The notes under the pieces are model-generated. The model ran no database searches. It was not told the origin of the DNA and worked only from the letters and a program-made list of their open reading frames with translations. A DNA stretch of 64,000 nucleotides from Spirosoma sp. 48-14 (GTDB taxonomy: Bacteria > Bacteroidota > Bacteroidia > Cytophagales > Spirosomataceae): contig NZ_MKUD01000001.1 of the NCBI RefSeq assembly GCF_001898575.1, forward strand, positions 61,457 to 125,456. The letters run 5' to 3'. This document shows, piece after piece, positions 1 through 8,100 of this stretch. Numbering within the stretch: the stretch's first letter is position 1; the number at the start of each line of letters is the position of its first letter. A program made the translations under genes and the position numbers.

Positions 1-229
1 TTGATAGGTTATGGACATTCTAAGGCCTTCTTTAAAAAGCGTGATTATTATCACAAAAAAACGATTAACTAAAAATCAAAAAATTGATCACTGATTTTAG
101 TTAGTTTATTGGCTTTGTTTCTACCGAAATACACAAAAAAATGACTGTATTTGGGCTGGGTGAATTATATATTTCCCAAAAAAATGGAAAAATATTTTAC
201 AGAATTTTCAAAAAAATATTATTATTTTA
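1..229. other. AT-rich stretch without a gene
   Basis: This opening segment is very rich in A and T, with many A and T runs, unlike the rest of the window. I see no open reading frame, RNA gene or clear repeat in it. It may be the edge of a horizontally acquired segment or a long intergenic region whose left neighbour lies outside the window. Confidence 0.5.
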
Positions 230-261
230 TTTGGAAAATAAATAACCCTCGTCTAATATTG
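230..261 (+). promoter_or_regulatory. Candidate Bacteroidota-type promoter
   Basis: TTTG at 230-233 is followed 20 bases later by TAATATTG at 254-261. This fits the Bacteroidota housekeeping promoter (TTTG at -33, TAnnTTTG at -7) with one mismatch in the -7 box. The same TAATATTG octamer occurs upstream of susC at 25682. It would drive the short ORF at 328 and end at the terminator at 443-477. Confidence 0.45.
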
Positions 262-327
262 CAGCATCAAACAAGCAAGGATTTATAATCCTAAAAACTT
301 AATAAAGGCAAACGTCAACAAGAAATC

Positions 328-417
328 ATGTTACTGAACATTAAAAATATCTCCAAGAAATTTATCTGCTATATAGATTGGCAGACAGGGGGATATTTGG
401 ACCATTCAGTAAGCTAG
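328..417 (+). CDS. Possible 29-residue small protein
   Basis: ATG at 328 opens a 29-codon frame ending in TAG at 415-417. The product starts MLLNIKNISKKF and ends GGYLDHSVS. It lies between a candidate promoter (230-261) and an intrinsic terminator (443-477), so a discrete transcript is plausible. It matches no family I recognise. It could equally be a chance frame in a small non-coding RNA, so confidence is low. Confidence 0.25.
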   Translation: MLLNIKNISKKFICYIDWQTGGYLDHSVS

Positions 418-442
418 GCTTATAAAAGTTTTCAAAGTTTCC

Positions 443-477
443 ACCCCTGTCAGAATCAAATCCGGCAGGGGTTTTTC
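443..477 (+). terminator. Intrinsic terminator
   Basis: ACCCCTG (443-449) pairs with CAGGGGT (466-472) around a 16-base loop, followed by a T-rich run. It closes the short transcription unit starting near 265 and isolates it from the tRNA cluster. Confidence 0.65.
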
Positions 478-569
478 TTTTACTGTTGCTCAGTCTGTAG
501 AGTAGGTAACTGTTAAATACTGGGTAGAATTTGAACAGTCGGCGCTCGAATTCGACCAACAATGCCAAT

Positions 570-648
570 GGCCTATTAGGGGAGTCTGGTCGTCCCTGCC
601 TCACTGTCTATGAGGAGATCCTCGGTTCGAATCCGTGATAGGCCGCCA
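570..648 (+). tRNA. tRNA-Asp(GUC)-like, atypical
   Basis: The acceptor stem GGCCTAT (570-576) pairs with ATAGGCC (638-644), followed by discriminator G645 and an encoded CCA (646-648). The anticodon arm is CCTCA/TGAGG around the loop CTGTCTA, giving anticodon GUC (Asp). The discriminator G fits Asp. Oddities are U at position 37 where a purine is usual, A at position 38 where Asp tRNAs usually have C, and a U-U mismatch in the T stem. It is the only tRNA of the cluster with an encoded CCA. It may be a divergent or acquired Asp tRNA, or one losing function. Confidence 0.65.
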
Positions 649-651
649 TAT

Positions 652-733
652 TGAAGCGTAAACCGTAACTGGTAGCGGGCCGGATTGTAGCTCCGGTGCG
701 AAAGCTCTGGGGGTTCGAGTCCCTCCGCTTCAA
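652..733 (+). tRNA. tRNA-Tyr(GUA)
   Basis: Acceptor TGAAGCG (652-658) pairs with CGCTTCA (726-732), discriminator A733. The anticodon arm CCGGA/TCCGG encloses TTGTAGC, anticodon GUA. A long variable arm (about 697-709) makes it class II, as expected for bacterial tRNA-Tyr. CCA is not encoded. Confidence 0.93.
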
Positions 734-739
734 CCCTAT

Positions 740-813
740 AGCCATATAGCTCAGCAGGTTAGAGCATCTCTCTGATACGGAGAAGGTCTCTGGTTCGAAT
801 CCAGATATGGCTA
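740..813 (+). tRNA. tRNA-Ile(GAU)
   Basis: Acceptor AGCCATA (740-746) pairs with TATGGCT (806-812), discriminator A813. D stem GCTC/GAGC. Anticodon loop CTGATAC gives GAU. T stem TCTGG/CCAGA with loop TTCGAAT. In many bacteria tRNA-Ile(GAU) lies in the rRNA spacer. Here it stands in a tRNA cluster away from any rRNA gene in the window. Confidence 0.9.
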
Positions 814-821
814 CAAAATAG

Positions 822-895
822 ATGACAGTAGCTCAGGCGGTTAGAGCAGAACTCTTATAAGGTTCAGGTCGGCGGTCCGAACCCGTCCTGTCATA
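822..895 (+). tRNA. tRNA-Ile(UAU), rare anticodon
   Basis: Acceptor ATGACAG (822-828) pairs with CTGTCAT (888-894), discriminator A895. D stem GCTC/GAGC. The anticodon arm GAACT/GGTTC encloses CTTATAA, so the anticodon is UAU, reading AUA. Most bacteria read AUA with tRNA-Ile(CAU) modified by TilS. The T loop is TCCGAAC, with C where the almost invariant U55 is expected. All four arms fold, so it is probably expressed, but the identity should be treated with some caution. Confidence 0.75.
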
Positions 896-899
896 CGCT

Positions 900-970
900 G
901 AGGTTATAGCTCAATGGTAGAGCTATCCCCTTTTAAGGGATAGACCAGGGTTCGATTCCCTGTAGCCTCA
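900..970 (+). tRNA. tRNA-Lys(UUU)
   Basis: Acceptor GAGGTTA (900-906) pairs with TAGCCTC (963-969, one G-U), discriminator A970. Anticodon arm ATCCC/GGGAT with loop CTTTTAA, anticodon UUU. It is short (71 nt), with a seven-base D loop and a four-base variable loop. It also lacks the G-rich 5' end common in bacterial tRNA-Lys, so it may not be the main lysine tRNA of the cell. Confidence 0.85.
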
Positions 971-980
971 CTAATACGTT

Positions 981-1054
981 GCTCCCTTAGCTAAGTGGTC
1001 TAAGGCACCAGTCTGCAAAACTGGCATTCCCCAGTTCGAATCTGGGAGGGAGCT
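981..1054 (+). tRNA. tRNA-Cys(GCA)
   Basis: Acceptor GCTCCCT (981-987) pairs with AGGGAGC (1047-1053). The discriminator is U1054, the identity base for cysteine. Anticodon arm CCAGT/ACTGG with loop CTGCAAA, anticodon GCA. T stem CCCAG/CTGGG. No encoded CCA. Confidence 0.93.
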
Positions 1055-1063
1055 CAATTAATT

Positions 1064-1136
1064 GGTACTGTGGCCGAGTTGGTCAAGGCACCGGACTGAA
1101 AATCCGGCTATGTCAGTTCGAATCTGACTGGTACCA
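1064..1136 (+). tRNA. tRNA-Phe(GAA)
   Basis: Acceptor GGTACTG (1064-1070) pairs with TGGTACC (1129-1135), discriminator A1136. Anticodon arm CCGGA/TCCGG with loop CTGAAAA, anticodon GAA. T stem GTCAG/CTGAC. It is the last tRNA of the cluster. Confidence 0.92.
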
Positions 1137-1184
1137 CTACTTCTATAGCGTATGCCTTCTAAGCAGCTAGTAGACACACAAAAA

Positions 1185-1214
1185 AGCCAGCCCTCAACGT
1201 GGGGCTGGCTTTCG
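1185..1214 (+). terminator. Terminator after the tRNA cluster
   Basis: AGCCAGCCC (1185-1193) pairs perfectly with GGGCTGGCT (1202-1210), with A-rich sequence before and T-rich sequence after it. It would end tRNA transcription on + and can also act on minus-strand transcription leaving the receptor gene. Confidence 0.75.
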
Positions 1215-1316
1215 CGTTTTCTTAACCTAAACTAAGTCCGTAATTATGTAGGATGTATGAGATAGGATGTGTCTACTGATCAACTACTGCATACATCGTA
1301 TATCCTATATTCTCTA

Positions 1317-3794
1317 TCAGTTCTGCCCGCCTACCCGGTTTTGTTCGGACGAGGTAGCGGAGTTGCGTTGACGAGCGTTTTTAACGTTTTGATTGCCGAA
1401 GCGGTACGAGAATGTCAGCATAATGCGACGGCTTTCCCAACGGGACAATACCCGGAAGTTAATGTCCTGAACGACCGCCCGACCATTGAACTGGTTGAGC
1501 CAGAACGGATCGCTCACGTTCAACTTCAAACTACCCTTGCCATCCATCATTTTCTTCTGCACGCCCACATTGAAAGCACCCATGGGTTGTGCCCGGTAGA
1601 AGCCATACTGCGATGCCGAGTTGTACCAGCCCGACACTTCGGCCGACACACTTTTGCTCAGGGTAAAGTTTTGCGAGGTATAGATATTGTAGGCCCCGAT
1701 TTTCACTTCGTAAGGAGCGCCCGAATAGTAGGTCTGGTAGTGCTGGTAATAGGCATTGATGTTATTCTGCATCCGCCACCATCTCGTTACTGTCACAGGG
1801 AAGCTCAAATTAAGGCTCAGGTTGTCCATATTACCCAGGTTTTCGGGCGTTACGAACGTAATGTTCTCCGAAGCAATCTGCCGGGGCGTTTCGCGGTTGA
1901 TGAAATCCGAGGTGCGGCTGAAGCTTACCGAGGTCGTAAAGGCGTTTTTGTATACGTGTGTTAGTTCAACGGCATTGGTGTACTGTGGCCGCAGGAACGG
2001 ATTACCCTGCTGGTAGGTATACGGGTCCAGATAGAACACAAACGGGTTCAGATTCTGGTAATCGGGACGGTCGATCCGGCGGCTGTACGAAAAGTTCAGT
2101 ACGTTGTTGGTGTCCAGTTGGCGCGACAGAAACAGGGTTGGAAACAGATTCAGGTAGTTCCGGTCAACGGTTTGATTCAGCGTTACCGACGTACCAATCG
2201 AGTGCGTATGTTCGGCCCGTAACCCTGCCTGCACCTTCGTTTTGCCTAGTTGGCCAGCGTAGTTAATATAACCAGCATTGATGTTTTCATCGTACTTAAA
2301 CTGGTTTGAGCGACTGGCATCGGGTAACCATTTCTTGGTTTCCTGCTGCAACGTATCGTAAATACTGTTGTTGTCGGCCTGTACGTAGCTGCTTTTCAGC
2401 CCCATTTCCCATTTACCTATTTTCGTTGGCAGCACATAATCCGTTTTAAAAGCCATGATATTGATGGTCGATGGCATGTTGTTCCGAACATCCTGATTCA
2501 ACCGAGTGGGCAGGTTAGCTGCGTTAGTATAGGCAGTGCTCAGGTTGTTGGTATTCATACCGCCATAATGCACATAATCAGCGTCGATAGTCCACTCACG
2601 ACCTTTACCCATATCGTATTTATAGTTAAGGTTCGTGGTAATGTTCGACATTTTGTTGCCCATACTGGTTTGGGTAATGGCTTTGCTGGTCAACAGGCGG
2701 TTATCATCGCTGATCATGGTGTTATTCTGCCCAGCCGATTCCCAGTCGTTCGAGAAACCATTGACCAATACCCCAACAGTACTTTTCTGATTGATGAAAT
2801 AGTCCATCCCTGCCTTATACGAATGCCCTTCAAACTGGTTCGGCCGAAACGATATCTGGTCGAAGTACGTATTCTTGCCTTCAAAGGGAATTACCCGGTT
2901 CAATTCGTTGCTTTGCGAACTTTGGCGATTTGTATAGCTATAGTTACCAAACAGGTTGACTTTTCCCTCGCGGTGGTTCAGATTGATCGAGGTATTGAAT
3001 TTCGGCAGATCATCGCGGGCTCCGCTAAGGTTTTTCACCCAGCCATAACCCGTGCCTACGATCACGTTCCCATTGGTGCCGAAGTTCTTATTTTTCTTCA
3101 TCTTGATGTTGATGATCCCTGAGTTACCGGCCGCATCGTATTTAGAACCAGGGTTCGTGATAATCTCAATCGACGCGATGTTGTCGCTGGGTGTATTTTT
3201 CAGCAGATTCGATACTTCCTGCTGAGAGAGATACGTCTGTTTGCCATCGATATAGACAATAACACCTGCCTTCCCTTTCAACTGAATCTGGTCATTCTGA
3301 CGGTCGATGGTTACGCCGGGAGCTTTTTCCAGCACTTCCAGGGCGGTGTTGCCGCTGGCCACGATGCTGTTTTCAACGTTCATCACCGTCCGGTCGACCT
3401 GCTGTTCAATGAAAGGCTTTTGAGCCACCACTTTCACCTCGGTTAGATTTTTAGTTTCGTCAATCATGGTCAGCATCGGCAATTCGAGTGCTGGCGTAGC
3501 CTCATTGATTTCGAACGGTACACTATACGTTTTTCGATAACCGATCTGTTGAGCAGCTACTAGATACCGCCCAGCACCTACATTCTGGAAGGCATATTTC
3601 CCATCAACGTCACTGATCGATCCTTTTACCAGGGTAGAATCTTTCGCTTTCAGCAGCATCAGGGTTGTAAATTCGAGGGCTTTTCCAGCCGATGTACTCA
3701 CCTGGCCATTGACGGTACCTCGCGTTAAGGCCTGCCCAAAGGTTGTTGCCAAGGTCAGAAGGCTAAGTAAGAGGAAGGAAAATATCGTTTTCAT
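1317..3794 (-). CDS. TonB-dependent outer-membrane beta-barrel receptor
   Basis: An 825-residue outer-membrane protein. The start is the ATG at 3794, because it opens a clear signal peptide (MKTIFSFLLLSLL...TFGQ); the frame is open 17 codons further upstream without coding character. A carboxypeptidase-like regulatory domain (about residues 25-105) precedes a TonB plug (about 120-225, with the NPGSKYDAAGNSGIINIKMK-type segment) and a large C-terminal barrel of the OMP_b-brl_3 kind. Such proteins import or sense ligands with energy from TonB. There is no SusD partner beside it, so it is not a classical SusC. The substrate cannot be told from sequence. Monocistronic, with a hairpin upstream at 4002-4074. 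Confidence 0.88.
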   Translation of the reverse strand: MKTIFSFLLLSLLTLATTFGQALTRGTVNGQVSTSAGKALEFTTLMLLKAKDSTLVKGSISDVDGKYAFQNVGAGRYLVAAQQIGYRKTYSVPFEINEATPALELPMLTMIDETKNLTEVKVVAQKPFIEQQVDRTVMNVENSIVASGNTALEVLEKAPGVTIDRQNDQIQLKGKAGVIVYIDGKQTYLSQQEVSNLLKNTPSDNIASIEIITNPGSKYDAAGNSGIINIKMKKNKNFGTNGNVIVGTGYGWVKNLSGARDDLPKFNTSINLNHREGKVNLFGNYSYTNRQSSQSNELNRVIPFEGKNTYFDQISFRPNQFEGHSYKAGMDYFINQKSTVGVLVNGFSNDWESAGQNNTMISDDNRLLTSKAITQTSMGNKMSNITTNLNYKYDMGKGREWTIDADYVHYGGMNTNNLSTAYTNAANLPTRLNQDVRNNMPSTINIMAFKTDYVLPTKIGKWEMGLKSSYVQADNNSIYDTLQQETKKWLPDASRSNQFKYDENINAGYINYAGQLGKTKVQAGLRAEHTHSIGTSVTLNQTVDRNYLNLFPTLFLSRQLDTNNVLNFSYSRRIDRPDYQNLNPFVFYLDPYTYQQGNPFLRPQYTNAVELTHVYKNAFTTSVSFSRTSDFINRETPRQIASENITFVTPENLGNMDNLSLNLSFPVTVTRWWRMQNNINAYYQHYQTYYSGAPYEVKIGAYNIYTSQNFTLSKSVSAEVSGWYNSASQYGFYRAQPMGAFNVGVQKKMMDGKGSLKLNVSDPFWLNQFNGRAVVQDINFRVLSRWESRRIMLTFSYRFGNQNVKNARQRNSATSSEQNRVGGQN

Positions 3795-4001
3795 AGTATG
3801 TGTTGTTAGAAGGTCGCCTGTTTCTTGTGCTTCAGTACATTGCAAAGGTAGGTAGTGGGCATCACAAAGTACCTGTTCTTACACAAGCGGTCTTAACAGC
3901 AGGATGAGTGGAATTTTATTGGGGGTCGGTGTCTTGAAGAACGATATTCGGTGAAAAGACACCCGTAGGGAGGGAAAGTTGCACACTAGGAGCAGAATTT
4001 A

Positions 4002-4074
4002 ACCGACTTATGAATTAATCTTGCTTTGTCCCTATTTTCTCTTGGAATAGGATTAAACTAATTCGTAAGTCGGT
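4002..4074. repeat. Intergenic inverted repeat, 16-bp arms
   Basis: ACCGACTTATGAATTA (4002-4017) is inverted at 4059-4074 with one mismatch, and weaker pairing continues on both sides. A smaller inverted pair CCTAT/ATAGG lies in the loop. It fills the gap after the barrel gene at 4098-4802 (minus). Without a clean T run it looks more like a repetitive hairpin or mRNA-end structure than a classical terminator. The rest of 3795-4097 shows nothing else. Confidence 0.7.
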
Positions 4075-4097
4075 CAAATTTCTGTAGCAGAAACAGA

Positions 4098-4802
4098 TTA
4101 GAATTTCAGGCCGACCGTCCAGACGCTGGCGTCAGGGCCTTCACCTGCTTTGAAAGGGCTGTTTGGCTCATAGCGGCCAAATAGTTTCGCATGTCCTCGA
4201 TAGCCCAACTCGGCAGTCCATCCCCAACGAACCGGGTTCAGATTAAATGAATTGTGCGTACGTACGGATGAGCCACCTACGGGTCTCACTTTCGTATAGC
4301 TGTCGAGCCGAAGCCCTGCATACGCACCTGCGGCAATCGAAAAGCCCGATTTGAAGGACAGATTGAGCATCATCGGCAGATTGAGCTGGGTGGTTACCAG
4401 TTTCGAGCGGTGTAAATCAACATCCGACTGCTCGATAGCCAACTGATTGTTTTGCTTAACCAGCATATTCCGGCCTTCAAACATAAAGTTGTTCCAGGCT
4501 ACCTCCGGGCCAGTTACCAGACGAAGCTTTGTCGCTCCTCCCACCGCCACCGGAATCCGCATCTGCCAGCCCAGGGCTATAAAGCGTGAACCAATCGGCC
4601 GGAATTCGTAGCCTGCAGGCAGTGTACCACCCAGGCCATTCAGACCAACATAGATACGCAAATCGGAACGCACCCGTTCGTAAGAGCGGTACGAGGTCGA
4701 TTTGATAGTAGGTGTGTTTACAACTGTTGAATCGGTTTGTGCAAACGAGGCCGTTGACGTAGCGATCAGGGCAGTAGCGAGGAGGTGTTTGAACGTGTTC
4801 AT
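4098..4802 (-). CDS. Small outer-membrane beta-barrel protein
   Basis: A 234-residue secreted protein with signal peptide MNTFKHLLATALIATSTASFAQ. The rest alternates polar and hydrophobic residues and ends in an aromatic residue (WTVGLKF), typical of a small outer-membrane barrel of the OMP_b-brl or OmpW-like class. No catalytic motif is visible. It stands alone between the TonB receptor and the histidine kinase. Function unknown. Confidence 0.7.
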   Translation of the reverse strand: MNTFKHLLATALIATSTASFAQTDSTVVNTPTIKSTSYRSYERVRSDLRIYVGLNGLGGTLPAGYEFRPIGSRFIALGWQMRIPVAVGGATKLRLVTGPEVAWNNFMFEGRNMLVKQNNQLAIEQSDVDLHRSKLVTTQLNLPMMLNLSFKSGFSIAAGAYAGLRLDSYTKVRPVGGSSVRTHNSFNLNPVRWGWTAELGYRGHAKLFGRYEPNSPFKAGEGPDASVWTVGLKF

Positions 4803-5093
4803 AGTGGTTGTATTGTTAAAGGTTCAGGGTTTAGGAACAGAATTTGATTAAGGGTTCAGGCGGTGGTCCGCAGTTGGTTGTATTCGTTTTGTGGTATTTG
4901 ACTGGTAGATGTAAGAAACCCGAAGGCAGGTTGCATGAGGCTCGAAAAATTTTAGAATTATTTTTCCACCCGGCCAATTTATCAATATAAAATACTGATA
5001 GTCAGATACTTAAATTGCATTATAAATTAAAGAGAATAAATGGGCTGGCTAACTTGATTGGTAAGACCAGCCAAATGCGCACACTTACCCAGC

Positions 5094-5135
5094 AAAAAAA
5101 GCCACCCGCTGCGTTGAGGCAAGGGGTGGCTTTTT
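5094..5135 (-). terminator. Bidirectional terminator after the PAS kinase
   Basis: AGCCACCC (5100-5107) pairs with GGGTGGCT (5124-5131). Seven A on the left serve as the T run for minus-strand transcripts, and five T on the right serve the + strand. It sits 30 bp past the stop of the histidine kinase gene. The rest of the 4803-5164 gap is AT-rich and holds no other recognisable element. Confidence 0.75.
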
Positions 5136-5164
5136 CGGGCAAAACAAACTGTGCAATGTCTCGA

Positions 5165-8100
5165 TCAAGGATGTTCCATTGGAACAATTGGCAGATAGAT
5201 AATAAATGTGGCCCCCTGCCCAGGCTTACTGGTGGCCGTGATGGCTCCTCCGTGATTAGCGACAACTTTCTCACAAATTGCTAATCCGATACCAGTGCCT
5301 GCAAATTCATTCCGGGTGTGTAATCGCTGGAATACCTGGAAAATTCGGTCGATGTATTTCTCGTCAAAGCCAATTCCATTATCCGATACCTTAATTTGGT
5401 GGTAATTGGCAACCACGCGTCCTGGCCGAACCGATGCAGGCAATTCCTGCGCCTTCACTTGTCCAGCCTGAACCTGTATAACAGGAACCATCTCGGAGCG
5501 TTTGAATTTCAGCGAATTACTGAGCAGATTCTGAAAGAGTTGCCGTAACTGCGATTCGTCGCCCGGCACCTTGGGCAGTGTAGCCACCTGTATCTGCGCA
5601 CCCGACTGCTCTACAGCGACTTCAAGTGTATCGAGCACTTCGGCAATTACATGGTTCAGATTGACCGACGCTGTCATTTCCTGACGAGTCGATATTCGCG
5701 AAAATGTCAGCAGGTCTTTTATCAGTAGCGACATACGGGCGGCAGCTGTCTGCATCCGTTCCAGATAATCGACCCCATCGCCCAGTTCATCGGCATACTG
5801 CGCCTTAAGAATATCCCCAAACGATTGTATTTTTCGAAGCGGCTCCTGCAGGTCATGACTAGCTATGTAGGCAAATTTCTCCAGGTTCTCGTTGGATCGG
5901 CGTAAGTCGTAATTGGACGCCATCAGTTGTTCGGTTCGAGCCTCTATTTGCTCTTCAAGACTAACAGCCAGTTGCTTCTGCTCATGAATGTCAGTAGCCG
6001 TCCCTACCCACAACAGTACATTTCCCTCTTCATCATGAATGGGGAGGGCGCGATTCAAATGCCAGCGATACATGCCATCGGCACCACGTCGATAGCGATT
6101 TTCAACCGCGAATATTGCGCCCGTAGCCAGTGACTGCCGAAACGTAGACTGGGTCAGTCCCCAATCGTCGGGATGTACAGCAGCCTGCCACCCATGGCTT
6201 TTAGACTGATCAAAATTGAGCCCCGTATACTCATACCATCGCTGGTTGAAAAAGGTAAACTCACCTTCGGATGTGTTGGTCCAGGTCATCTGCGAAATGG
6301 CCTCCAGGAGCGTTCTAAAGCGCAGTTCATTCGCTTCAATGAGCCGACGGGCCTCCACCTGCTCACTAACGTCGATAGCCATATCCATAATCGCATAGAT
6401 TTCTCCGGCGGCATTACGTATGGGCTTATACGTAAAGTTGAAATAATAGGTACCCAACTTACCATCAACCAGCAACTCAGCTTTAGCTTCCTGGGAGCTG
6501 TATTCAACCCCTGTTGTATACACGTTATCCAGAATCTCCAGAAAAGGCTGTCCTTTCAGCTCCGGTAACGCTTCAGCCAGAGGCATACCTGTCACATCAC
6601 CTTTTCCCCAGAACTTCAACATGGCTTCGTTGGGCATGTCGATAACCATATCTGGCCCAACAAATAAGCTGATGGCTACCGGAGCCTGAGCGATCAGATT
6701 ACGAAAACGTTGCTCACTTTCCTGTAACGCAATCTTTGCTTTAACCTGCTCGGTTACCTCCGTGGCAACAACCATAATACCACCCACATCTCCCTCCGAC
6801 TTATAGATAGGGGCATATACGAAATTGAAGTAGCCCTGTTCCATCTTGCCTTTTCGATGGAGTAAGGCCAACGTTTCTGTTCCGTAATGCGCAACGCCTG
6901 AATCGTACACCTCTTCGAGCAGTTCGATAAACCCCTGCCCTTCCAGCTCGGGAAGCGCCTTTATAAGCGGCAAACCAATAATACTATCATCTTTGCCCCA
7001 AATTTCAAGCATGGATTTGTTGGCCGTTTCAACAACCATTGTACGGTCATTCAAGATACCGATAGCGACTGGGGCATGCGTAATGATGTTCCGAATACGC
7101 GCTTCACTGGCCCGCAATTTCGCTTCGGCTTCTACGCGTTCGTTGATGTCGTGGGCAATAATGATAATACTCTGGGTTTCGTCCTGAGCATCGGCTACCC
7201 GTGTTACGTTCAATTGCACCCAGCGTATCGACGAATCTTTGTGAAAATACCGCTTCACCAGATTGAAATAAGGTCGTTTGCCCTGCACCACTTCTTCAAA
7301 AAGCTGACGATTCCAGGGCCGATCTTCGGGATGGGTAAGCTCAAAACTATTCAGCGCACATAACTCCTCGGCCGAATAGCCCAACAGCCTGGTATAGGCT
7401 TCATTGACCAGCGTAAAATTGGCCTGCGTATCCACGAAAGCAATGCCGGTGGAGGTATTGTTGAACGCGATTGAAAAGCGCTCTTCGGCTTCCCGGAGGG
7501 CTCTGGCCTTCTCGGTCTGTTCCGTAACATCGAGTATGATACCCGTAACAGCTGTTGGCTTCCGGTTTGTATCGAACTGATACTGACCAATGATTTTCAC
7601 CCAATGAATAGACTTGTCGGTCCAGATGAAGCGGGCTTCGTAATTAATCGTTCCGGTCCGGAGCGCTAGTTGGTGCGCTTTGTCACGAATAGGCTTATCC
7701 TCAGGATGGATATGCTCGACAAAAACATTCCAGCGAATATTTTCGCTTTCATCACCCAACAGAATACGGGCAAAAGCCGGTGAGTAGCGAATCTCACTCG
7801 TCAGCAGGTTGACCATAAACGATCCAGAGCCCGACCCTTCCAGTGCAATCCGGGCCTGTTGCTCAGAAAGAGCCGCCTTTTCTTTTGCCAGCACTTCCTC
7901 AGTAATATCTTCGGCAACGCCCGAAAATCGATGCGGCTGACCTGCATCGGAGAAGTGGGTTTGTCCAATAAAACGTACCCATCGCAGTTTTTTGTCCTGA
8001 ACCCCAATCGTCCGAAAGCTCATATCGTAACTTCCACCCGACTCCGGATTTAAAGCCCACTGCACTGCCTTTTCAACCCGTTCCCGATCGGCAGGATGAA

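Noticed and set aside
1..229. Fragment of an rRNA operon next to the tRNAs
   Set aside because: The sequence is too AT-rich and I see no 16S, 23S or 5S landmarks.
1269..1964. 231-codon + strand frame over the TonB receptor
   Set aside because: Antisense to a well-supported receptor gene; no family pattern or signal is visible.
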